From Betaproteobacteria bacterium (lineage in GTDB: Bacteria; Pseudomonadota; Gammaproteobacteria; Burkholderiales; SG8-39): 6,173 nucleotides of DNA. The notes beneath the pieces are model-generated. The model had not been told where the DNA came from. It saw only the letters and a list, made by a program, of their open reading frames with translations, and ran no database searches. The position numbers and the translations under genes are program-made. Every line of letters begins with the position of its first letter. Positions within the stretch are counted from its first letter, which is position 1. Shown piece by piece: positions 1-5,911 of this stretch. The stretch lies in assembly GCA_012274205.1 (NCBI GenBank), contig JAAOZY010000138.1:1-6173 (forward strand), written 5' to 3'.

Positions 1-938
<938 letters not shown>

Positions 939-993
939 GAGCCATCTCCATGATAATTTGCGCCGGCCGGCCGGCATATGACCAGCAACTGCC
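939..993. other. Intergenic gap before katE with a 14-bp GGCC/CCGG palindrome
   Basis: This 55-nt stretch separates the persulfide dioxygenase stop from the katE start. It contains GCCGGCCGGCCGGC at 962-975, a perfect palindrome made of tandem CCGG units, followed in the direction of transcription by an AT-rich patch and the katE ribosome binding site. A loopless palindrome without a T-run is not a normal intrinsic terminator, and I could not place a convincing -35/-10 pair with standard spacing. It may hold the katE promoter or an operator, but the sequence alone does not show that. Confidence 0.35.
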
Positions 994-1743
994 TTAGCCC
1001 TGCGGACTTTCGGCGATATGCCGGCAGTACTTCTCAAGATTCTCCGGCAGATCGTGCGGACAAACGCCGCACAGCTTGTTGCCGGGCACCGCGTAATCCA
1101 TGAACTTTGGATAGGGCAAGTTCAGGTGCGCCATGATGTTCCTGAACTCCTCCAAGGTCCGTTCGTTCCCAAGCCGGGGATTGCGTTTCTTTTCCTGCGC
1201 TATCGATGAAACGTGCCGGCCTTTGTAGTCGTGCGCCGGGTACACGAGGACATCATCCGGTAAGGAAAACAACTTCTCTCTGACGCTTTTGTACAAAGCG
1301 CCAGCATCGCCGTTCTGGAAGTCGGTGCGGCCGCAACCGTCGATGAGAAGCGCATCTCCGGTAAAGACCTTGTCACCCGCCAGATACGCGAAATGACCAT
1401 CGGTATGCCCTGGCGTGTGCAAGGGCTGAAGCGTAATGCCACCAACCTGAAACGGTTTGCCATCCTCGATGCCGAAGTCGGCGCAGGGCAGTCGGTCGAA
1501 CGCCGGTGCGGCAATCCTGCTTCCCACCTTCTTCTTCATCTCCAGCCCCGCAGTGATGTGGTCTGCGTGGAGGTGAGTTTCCAGGGTATAGGCCAATGTG
1601 AGTCCAAGACGGCTGAGCTCAGCCATATCGCGGTCAATTGCGACGATGACCGGGTCGATCAATACGGCTTGGCCAGTTTGCCCGCACCCGAGTAGATACG
1701 TATAGGTGCTCGATAGCGGCTCGAACAGCTGGCGGAATATCAT
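994..1743 (-). CDS. ETHE1-like persulfide dioxygenase (metallo-beta-lactamase fold)
   Basis: Predicted non-haem iron sulfur dioxygenase that oxidises glutathione persulfide to sulfite and glutathione, a step in cytoplasmic sulfide and persulfide detoxification. The 249-aa product has the MBL signature THLHADH (H57, H59, D61, H62), PGHT with H113, TGD with D130 and PAHDYKG with H171. In the ETHE1 family the single iron is held by the first His of the HxHxDH motif, the PGHT-type His and the Asp, all present here. CGRTDFQ (137-142) is typical of ETHE1/Blh proteins and argues against glyoxalase II. The full length is one MBL domain with a C-terminal tail containing GNKLCGVCPH, and no rhodanese domain is fused. 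A TTG twelve bases further upstream is in frame, but GGGAGG sits between it and ATG 1743, so ATG is chosen. The gap to folE is 36 nt, suggesting cotranscription. Sulfur dioxygenase is more likely than another MBL hydrolase, but activity is inferred. Confidence 0.9.
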   Translation of the reverse strand: MIFRQLFEPLSSTYTYLLGCGQTGQAVLIDPVIVAIDRDMAELSRLGLTLAYTLETHLHADHITAGLEMKKKVGSRIAAPAFDRLPCADFGIEDGKPFQVGGITLQPLHTPGHTDGHFAYLAGDKVFTGDALLIDGCGRTDFQNGDAGALYKSVREKLFSLPDDVLVYPAHDYKGRHVSSIAQEKKRNPRLGNERTLEEFRNIMAHLNLPYPKFMDYAVPGNKLCGVCPHDLPENLEKYCRHIAESPQG

Positions 1744-1747
1744 TGAG

Positions 1748-1753
1748 CCTCCC
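1748..1753 (-). promoter_or_regulatory. Ribosome binding site deciding the persulfide dioxygenase start
   Basis: GGGAGG on the minus strand lies 4 nt before ATG 1743. It overlaps the codons that would follow the alternative TTG start at 1755, so the ATG is the better supported start. Confidence 0.75.
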
Positions 1754-1779
1754 AATTCGAATCGATGCCGGCGCGTGGT

Positions 1780-2349
1780 TCAGGCGTGGCGGCCGATCAG
1801 GGCGAAGAATTCCTCCCGGGTGGCGAGCGAATCGCGAAACTCCCCGAGCACGGATGAAGTCACCATAGTCGAATTCTGCTTCTCCACGCCGCGCATCATC
1901 ATGCACAGGTGGCGTGCTTCGATTATCACGCCCACGCCCTTGGCGTTGACCGTCTCCATCACCACTTTGGAAATCTGCTCGGTCAAGCGCTCCTGCAATT
2001 GCAGCCGGCGCGCGTACATATCGACCAAGCGGGCGAGCTTGCTCACGCCGAACACGGTGCCGCTCGGAATGTAGCCGATATGGCAGCGGCCGAAGAATGG
2101 CAGCATATGGTGCTCGCACATGCTGTAGACCTCGATGTCTTTGACGATGACCATGCTGCTGGTCTCCTGGGTAAAACACGCCCCATTGATCAGCTGCTTG
2201 GTATCGGCGCGATAGCCCGATGTGAGGAACTCGAATGCCTTTGCCACGCGCTTCGGCGTATCGAGCAGGCCTTCACGCGTCGGGTCCTCGCCGATTTCGA
2301 TCAGCAATTCGCGCACCAGGCGCCCGATTTTTTCAGTATTCAATTCCAT
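1780..2349 (-). CDS. folE: GTP cyclohydrolase I (FolE, EC 3.5.4.16)
   Basis: Converts GTP to 7,8-dihydroneopterin triphosphate and formate, the first step of folate and tetrahydropterin synthesis, as a cytoplasmic toroidal homodecamer. The 189-aa product is colinear with the short bacterial form: an N-terminal helical region with EDPTREGLLDTPKRVAKAF, then the tunnel-fold core. Zinc ligands are C78 and H81 in the SMCEHHMLPF motif and C149 in EARHLCMMMRG. The 71-residue spacing between the two Cys equals that of E. coli FolE (C110, C181). IGYIPSG and GVSKLARLVDMYARRLQLQE are also family hallmarks. It is the zinc-dependent FolE type, not the unrelated FolE2. ATG 2349 gives the expected N-terminus; only a weak purine-rich stretch precedes it. 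It lies 62 nt after the 66-aa gene and 36 nt before the persulfide dioxygenase gene. No other folate gene is in view, so it may be an extra or stand-alone copy. Confidence 0.97.
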   Translation of the reverse strand: MELNTEKIGRLVRELLIEIGEDPTREGLLDTPKRVAKAFEFLTSGYRADTKQLINGACFTQETSSMVIVKDIEVYSMCEHHMLPFFGRCHIGYIPSGTVFGVSKLARLVDMYARRLQLQERLTEQISKVVMETVNAKGVGVIIEARHLCMMMRGVEKQNSTMVTSSVLGEFRDSLATREEFFALIGRHA

Positions 2350-2411
2350 GGCCGCGATTCTTTCGCAATGACACGGTGCAAGTAAGGCTGGACGGTATGA
2401 GAATCCCCGAC

Positions 2412-2612
2412 TCAGGCGGCTTTGTGCCTGCGCGGCCGCGGATTGCGGCTCTTGCCGGCCTTGCCCAATGCGATGGCAACGGCCTGCTTGATCGCCTTCT
2501 TCTTTGTCGACGGATGGCTGGTGCCTATCGATCCGTCCTTGTTCCAGTCATCCACCAATGTCTTGATATTGCTGCTCACCGCCGATTGGCTGGATCCTTT
2601 TCTGAGCGGCAT
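2412..2612 (-). CDS. Small basic conserved hypothetical protein (66 aa) with a KQAVAIAL motif
   Basis: Function unknown. The product starts MPLRKGSSQSAVSSNIKTL and its middle carries KKKAIKQAVAIALGKAGKS (residues about 38-56), ending in a very basic RNPRPRRHKAA tail. I recall many short bacterial and phage proteins with this layout, an MPL-K-rich start, an S-x-N-I-K segment and a KQAxAIAxxKA helix, all without assigned function; that comparison is from memory. The abundance of Lys and Arg suggests a nucleic-acid- or ribosome-associated protein, which is inference only. There is no signal peptide or membrane segment. ATG 2612 is preferred over the in-frame GTG at 2630 because GGAAGGG (2622-2628) lies between them, 9 nt before the ATG. 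The gene begins 22 nt after the glycine-zipper gene and is probably in the same transcript. Confidence 0.8.
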   Translation of the reverse strand: MPLRKGSSQSAVSSNIKTLVDDWNKDGSIGTSHPSTKKKAIKQAVAIALGKAGKSRNPRPRRHKAA

Positions 2613-2634
2613 GATCTTCGTCCCTTCCACAGAA

Positions 2635-3177
2635 TCAATTGCTTGGGCCCTCTACCAGTTGCGGTGCTGCGACCGGGTTGAAATCCACCCAGTCTCCATC
2701 GCTCCATTCGCCGCGCGCCTGTTCGATATCCGCCGCGCCGTGTGCGCGCAAGGTGTCGATCACGCGCCGTTCGACCATCGGCCCGGTTATGTGCACCGAC
2801 AACATGATGCCGGCCGGGCGCCGCGTCGGCGCACGCCGCGTGTCATCATCATTGCCCAGCCCGTGAATCGCGCCCACCAGTGAACCCGAATAGGCCCCAA
2901 CCGCCGCTGCAACAAGCGCGACCGCCGGACCACCCAATGCACCGATTGCGCCTGCGCTGAGCCCTGCGGCAACGGCTGTTGCTGCCGCCGGCTTGCCCGC
3001 ACCTTCGGCACCAGGATCTTCGTCCTCGTCCCCACCCACCGCAAAAGCATCGTGCTGACCCGGCGGATTATTGTGAAAAATGCAGATATCGGAAGTCGCT
3101 ACATATTGCGCAATCAATGCCGCAGCGGCGTCCGCGTTGCCTTTCGTCTGAAATCGGCCCGCGATGATCCGTTCCAT
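2635..3177 (-). CDS. Glycine-zipper conserved hypothetical protein (180 aa), possibly stress related
   Basis: Function unknown. Three parts are visible. Residues 1-57 form a small domain beginning MERIIAGRFQTKGNADAAAAL, with an NNPPGQHDAFAVGGDEDEDPG motif (37-56) that I recall from a hypothetical family common in Burkholderiales. Residues about 60-108 are a hydrophobic Gly/Ala stretch with small residues every 3-4 positions (GLSAGAIGALGG, GAYSGSLVGAIHGLG), a glycine zipper likely to pack as a membrane or oligomer hairpin. Residues 122-160 form a second small domain (GIMLSVHITGPMVERRVIDT) like the C-terminal part of general-stress 17M-type proteins. No signal peptide is seen. The ATG at 3177 is chosen over an earlier in-frame start because AAAGGA (3185-3190) lies 7 nt upstream. 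Cell-envelope or stress association is inference. The 66-aa gene follows after 22 nt. Confidence 0.85.
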   Translation of the reverse strand: MERIIAGRFQTKGNADAAAALIAQYVATSDICIFHNNPPGQHDAFAVGGDEDEDPGAEGAGKPAAATAVAAGLSAGAIGALGGPAVALVAAAVGAYSGSLVGAIHGLGNDDDTRRAPTRRPAGIMLSVHITGPMVERRVIDTLRAHGAADIEQARGEWSDGDWVDFNPVAAPQLVEGPSN

Positions 3178-3324
3178 TGCGTTATCCTTTCGTGCCGCGG
3201 CACCGGATCGGCCGGGCAAGGGCAATCAGGTTCACGCCGGGTAGCGAGAACCGTGCACTTCGTACGCATGTTCCTCCTCTGCGGCGCAATGTTCTGTGCG
3301 CTAGCCTACACAAGGTCCGGGCCA
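3178..3324. other. 147-nt intergenic region between the dehydrogenase and glycine-zipper genes
   Basis: The longest non-coding gap that lies fully between intact genes. On the minus strand it holds GAGGAGG directly before an ATG (3269) opening a 51-codon reading frame that runs into the next gene in another frame, and a short inverted repeat GCGCA/TGCGC (3284-3288 and 3297-3301). I see neither a strong -35/-10 pair nor a T-tailed terminator. A promoter for the downstream stress-type genes is expected here from position, not from a recognised motif. Confidence 0.4.
3185..3190 (-). promoter_or_regulatory. Ribosome binding site for the glycine-zipper gene
   Basis: AAAGGA on the minus strand, 7 nt before ATG 3177. 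It favours this ATG over the in-frame start 48 nt upstream, which would add a residue stretch (PLPGRSGAAARKDNA) that does not look like part of the domain. Confidence 0.65.
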
Positions 3325-4653
3325 TCACCGCTTTGGCGCCGACGGCGTCACGCGCCAGATGACATTGCCAACGTCGTCTGCGACCAGCAACGCGCCTGCC
3401 CGGTCGACCGCCACGCCTACAGGGCGCCCGAGGGCATTGCCCTCGGCATCGACAAAGCCGGTAAGCACAGCCTCCGGCACCCCCACCGGGCGCCCGTTGG
3501 CGAATGCGACGAATACGACCTTGTAGCCGCTTCGCGGCTTGCGATTCCATGAGCCGTGCTCGCCGATGAACGCCCCGCCGGCATAGCGTTGCGGCAACAG
3601 ACTGCCGCGGTAGAACACCAAGCCGAGCGGGGCGACATGGTTGCCCAGTGCGTAGTCGGGGGCGATGGCACGCGCGACCAGATCGGGACGCGGCGGCTGC
3701 GCCCGCGCATCGACGTGCTGGCCGTAATAGCTGTAGGGAAAACCGTAGAAGGCGCCATCCTGCACCGACGTCAGATAGTCTGGAACCAGGTCGCTGCCAA
3801 GCTCGTCGCGTTCATTGACCACGGTCCAAAGCACGCCGCTTCGCGGCTGCCAATCCAGCCCGTTCGGATTGCGCATGCCCGATGCGAACAGCCGCGAGCG
3901 GCCGCTTGCGGGATCGACCTCGAGGATAGCGGCGCGATTGACCTCATTCTCGATGCCGTTTTCACCCGCATTGCTGTTCGAGCCTACCGTCACATAGAGG
4001 CGCGAACCATCGCGGCTGGCAATGACATTCTTGGTCCAGTGATGGTTGATCGTGCCCGCCGGTAGATCGACGACTTTTACTGCGGGCGCGGTGATTTGCG
4101 TAGCGCCCGTCTTGTAGGGAAAGCGCATGAGCGAATCGGTGTTGGCTACATAGAGGTCGCTGCCGACCAGCACCATGCCGAAGGGCGAATTGAGGCCGCT
4201 CAGGAACACCGTTCGCGTCTCCGCGACGCCGTCCCCGTCCGCGTCACGCAGCAGCGTGATGCGGTTGGCGCTGGGCGTTGCCGCGCCGGCGCGTTTCATT
4301 ACCAGGCGCATGATCCAAGCTTTGATGCCCTTCCTGTCCTCGGGTTTGGGCGGGGCATTGGTCTCGGGCACCAGCACATCGCCGTTGGGAAGGACATAGA
4401 GCCAGCGGGGGTGATCGAGGCTGGCGGCGTAGGCGTTCACCGCAAATCCGGCTGCGGCCACCGGCGTCGCCCCAGCCGGCCAACCCTTGGCCGGCGCGAT
4501 ATGAACCGTCGGGATGAGTGTCGCGCGCGGCGCCGGCAAGGCCGGCCGGGGACCGACCCCGGCGTTCTCCGGCAATAGTGCCACCTCGCCGCAGGCGGCG
4601 AGATTTATCAGGAAACCTGCAGACAAAGAAAATGCGATAAGCCTTTTCTTCAT
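3325..4653 (-). CDS. PQQ-type sugar/L-sorbosone dehydrogenase family lipoprotein
   Basis: Predicted beta-propeller oxidoreductase of the soluble glucose/L-sorbosone dehydrogenase family, 442 aa. The N-terminus MKKRLIAFSLSAG...NLAACG is a lipoprotein signal with lipobox LAAC and Cys21. The +2 residue is Gly, not Asp, so outer-membrane anchoring on the periplasmic side is expected. Propeller blades carry HPRWLYVLPNGDVLVPETN (81-99), RDADGDG (136-142), NSPFGM, INHHWTKNV (202-210), LYVTVGSNSN, GMRNPNGLDW (259-268), NERDELGSDLVPD (280-292), GEHGSWNRKPRSGYKV and GRPVGVAVDRAGALLVADD. By analogy with soluble glucose dehydrogenase, H204 or H205 and R261 are candidates for the catalytic His and PQQ-contacting Arg. 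The natural substrate and cofactor are not known, and many relatives are uncharacterised. No PQQ synthesis gene is in view. The start fits the signal peptide, but the Shine-Dalgarno sequence is weak. It begins 23 nt after the RibD-like gene, suggesting cotranscription. Confidence 0.88.
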   Translation of the reverse strand: MKKRLIAFSLSAGFLINLAACGEVALLPENAGVGPRPALPAPRATLIPTVHIAPAKGWPAGATPVAAAGFAVNAYAASLDHPRWLYVLPNGDVLVPETNAPPKPEDRKGIKAWIMRLVMKRAGAATPSANRITLLRDADGDGVAETRTVFLSGLNSPFGMVLVGSDLYVANTDSLMRFPYKTGATQITAPAVKVVDLPAGTINHHWTKNVIASRDGSRLYVTVGSNSNAGENGIENEVNRAAILEVDPASGRSRLFASGMRNPNGLDWQPRSGVLWTVVNERDELGSDLVPDYLTSVQDGAFYGFPYSYYGQHVDARAQPPRPDLVARAIAPDYALGNHVAPLGLVFYRGSLLPQRYAGGAFIGEHGSWNRKPRSGYKVVFVAFANGRPVGVPEAVLTGFVDAEGNALGRPVGVAVDRAGALLVADDVGNVIWRVTPSAPKR

Positions 4654-4676
4654 TGGATTGGCAGTTCACACGACGA

Positions 4677-5576
4677 TTAATGAAACGAATAGCGCAGAAA
4701 CAGGTGGTTGCCGCCGCGCCGCATATCGATCAGTTTCCCCCAGAGCGGATCGTTCGGCGCGAACGCCTTTCCCATGACCAGGCTGAGCCGTCCGTCGCCT
4801 GGATCGCGGCCTGCAATCTGCGGCGCGAGGGTGAGGAACTGCTCGTCGAGGAGGCTTTCGGCGTAAAAGTCGCCCAGCAATCGCGGCCCGCCCTCGACCA
4901 GGATCAGCTTGCCGGGGCTCACTCGAGACACCGCGTCGAGGATGGCGCTCGCCGCAATCGCACTCGCGCCGTGTCGATGCGCGCGCGCGCCGCCACTATG
5001 CGCGCTCACGCTTGGGCGAATTGCGCGGATCTCGACCGAATCGGGCACGGTTTGCTTAAGCAAGCGCTTCGCACCGGCGGTCGTGGTAACGATGAGTGCC
5101 TGCACCTTGCCGGATACGAACACAGGCAGGCTTGGATCGACGTCGCCGCTGCCGCTGACGATTACATTCAGCGGCGCCGCATGTTTGCCCAGCGCTTTCC
5201 TCAATTGCCGATAGTCATCCGCGAGCTTGGGAAAAATGGCTTCGGCCGTCCAGACGTGCCGGCGATCGACGCCCAGCGTACCCGAACCGATGATCACCAC
5301 ATCGGCAATGGCGCGCAACAGACCCATCACCATGCGATCCTGGGCGCTGAACCCGCTGATGTCCCCGCCGCTGGCGTGTCCCTTCACATTGAGCGAGACG
5401 ACACCGTCGAGCGTGGTCACAAAATTGCTGAACACATGTGTATGCGAGCGCGGCAGCGGCATGCGCAGGCATCCGTACAGGTGCGCGAGCCTGGGAGGCA
5501 ACGGCAGCACTGTGCCGCGCTTCGTTTCGAAAAGCGTCTGCAGCGATGTGAGGGTTGCAGGACCGGAACGGGGCAT
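4677..5576 (-). CDS. RibD C-terminal-domain / dihydrofolate-reductase-like reductase
   Basis: Predicted NADPH-dependent reductase with the DHFR-like fold of the RibD C-terminal domain, and no deaminase domain. With ATG 5576 it has 299 aa. Visible elements are HVFSNFVTTLDGVVSLN (47-63, first strand and substrate loop), GGDISGFSAQDRMVMGLLRA (70-89), ADVVIIGSGTLGVD (91-104) and the NADP-binding LILVEGGPRLLGDF (224-237), ending DMRRGGNHLFLRYSFH. In riboflavin synthesis this fold reduces a ribosylaminopyrimidine phosphate to the ribityl form. Stand-alone members often have unknown substrates, so no symbol is given. Residues about 188-206 (PSVSAHSGGARAHRHGASA) look like a variable linker. The frame is open further up to a GTG at 5669, but that start lies inside a palindrome, lacks a ribosome binding site and adds sequence with no visible domain. 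ATG 5576 also lacks a clear Shine-Dalgarno, so the start is uncertain. It precedes the dehydrogenase gene by 23 nt. Confidence 0.85.
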   Translation of the reverse strand: MPRSGPATLTSLQTLFETKRGTVLPLPPRLAHLYGCLRMPLPRSHTHVFSNFVTTLDGVVSLNVKGHASGGDISGFSAQDRMVMGLLRAIADVVIIGSGTLGVDRRHVWTAEAIFPKLADDYRQLRKALGKHAAPLNVIVSGSGDVDPSLPVFVSGKVQALIVTTTAGAKRLLKQTVPDSVEIRAIRPSVSAHSGGARAHRHGASAIAASAILDAVSRVSPGKLILVEGGPRLLGDFYAESLLDEQFLTLAPQIAGRDPGDGRLSLVMGKAFAPNDPLWGKLIDMRRGGNHLFLRYSFH

Positions 5577-5644
5577 GATGTCAGTCACATGTAACAGCTT
5601 GCGGATTGGGGCGTCACACCGCTCCCGGTATTGCTTGAGAATTC

Positions 5645-5675
5645 CTTTTAGGGGTTTAAGGAAAACCACTAAAAG
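5645..5675. repeat. 31-bp imperfect palindrome / potential hairpin
   Basis: Arms CTTTTAGGGGTTT (5645-5657) and AAACCACTAAAAG (5663-5675) are inverted repeats pairing at 12 of 13 positions around the 5-nt spacer AAGGA. It lies 11 nt after the stop of the IHF-like remnant and about 68 nt before the preferred ATG of the reductase gene. It is AT-rich against GC-rich surroundings. No T-run follows on either strand, so it is not a classical intrinsic terminator. It may be an operator for a dimeric regulator, an RNA hairpin in the leader of the reductase gene, or a decayed terminator. Confidence 0.7.
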
Positions 5676-5686
5676 ACGACAACCGC

Positions 5687-5868
5687 CTAACTATCAATCC
5701 GCCCGCGCAGTTCCTTGTCCGCCTTGAAGTGCGGAATGAATTATTCCGGCACATGCACCCTTCGCCCGTTGTGCGGATTCCTGCCTTTACGCGCGGTGCG
5801 GCACCTGATGCCAAAACTGTCGAAGCCGCGCAGTGGCGAGCAGTTATTGAGCGGGCCATTAATCCATT
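5687..5868 (-). pseudogene. Decayed IHF-beta-like (HU/IHF family) DNA-binding protein gene
   Basis: The minus-strand frame ending at TAG 5687 encodes a clear C-terminal IHF-beta-like sequence: PLRGFDSFGIRCRTARKGRN, PHNGRRVHVPE, then an in-frame TAA (5741-5743), then FIPHFKADKELRGRIDS. The intact family pattern is RGFGSF, R-x-GRNP-x-TG, VPEK or VPGK, and PHFKxGKELR. The TAA stands where a Lys codon is usual (AAA to TAA is one base change). Other changes are RGFDSF for RGFGSF and GRNPHNG for GRNPKTG. Upstream, INGPLNNCSPL may be what is left of the dimerisation helix and strand before RGF, about two codons short. The remaining N-terminal half and a start codon are absent; the frame meets the inverted repeat and sodB instead. 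The family product would bend DNA as a heterodimer with IHF-alpha. An intact copy presumably exists elsewhere, which is inference. Confidence 0.8.
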
Positions 5869-5872
5869 CGGG

Positions 5873-5900
5873 CGCGCGCGGTCCGGCGGGAACGCGCGCG
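5873..5900. repeat. GC-rich inverted repeat just downstream of sodB
   Basis: CGCGCGCG occurs at 5873-5880 and again at 5893-5900; because the octamer is self-complementary, the copies can pair across a 12-nt loop. It lies 11 nt after the sodB stop on the transcribed strand. There is no T-tract, so at most it is a weak or factor-assisted terminator or an mRNA-stabilising 3' hairpin. Alternating CG could also arise by chance in this GC-rich genome. Confidence 0.4.
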
Positions 5901-5911
5901 GCTGGGGCGCA

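Noticed and set aside
1634..2179. Minus-strand frame of 181 codons overlapping folE and the persulfide dioxygenase gene
   Set aside because: Out of frame with two well-identified enzymes that together cover nearly all of it; no motif seen.
1909..2385. Plus-strand frame of 158 codons across folE
   Set aside because: Antisense shadow of folE; low-complexity His/Ala-rich translation.
3284..3301. Short inverted repeat GCGCA...TGCGC as a terminator for the dehydrogenase gene
   Set aside because: Only 5 bp of stem with an 8-nt loop and no T-run, so it is indistinguishable from chance.
3052..3552. Plus-strand frame containing a signal-like stretch MFLLCGAMFCALAYT
   Set aside because: The hydrophobic stretch comes from the reverse complement of an intergenic segment, and the rest is antisense to the dehydrogenase and glycine-zipper genes; no ribosome binding site precedes the internal ATG.
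4653..5594. Plus-strand open frame of 313 codons
   Set aside because: Antisense to the reductase gene, which has clear family motifs. The plus-strand translation is rich in Arg, His and Gln with no recognisable domain, as expected of a shadow frame in GC-rich DNA.
5577..5669. N-terminal extension of the reductase from GTG 5669
   Set aside because: The GTG lies inside the palindrome, has no ribosome binding site, and the added residues resemble no domain. The family-like part begins after ATG 5576. Not fully excluded.
5656..5859. 67-codon minus-strand ORF between the reductase gene and sodB
   Set aside because: It is the wrong frame of the IHF-like remnant. The neighbouring minus-strand frame shows the recognisable HU/IHF residues, so this ORF is not a gene.
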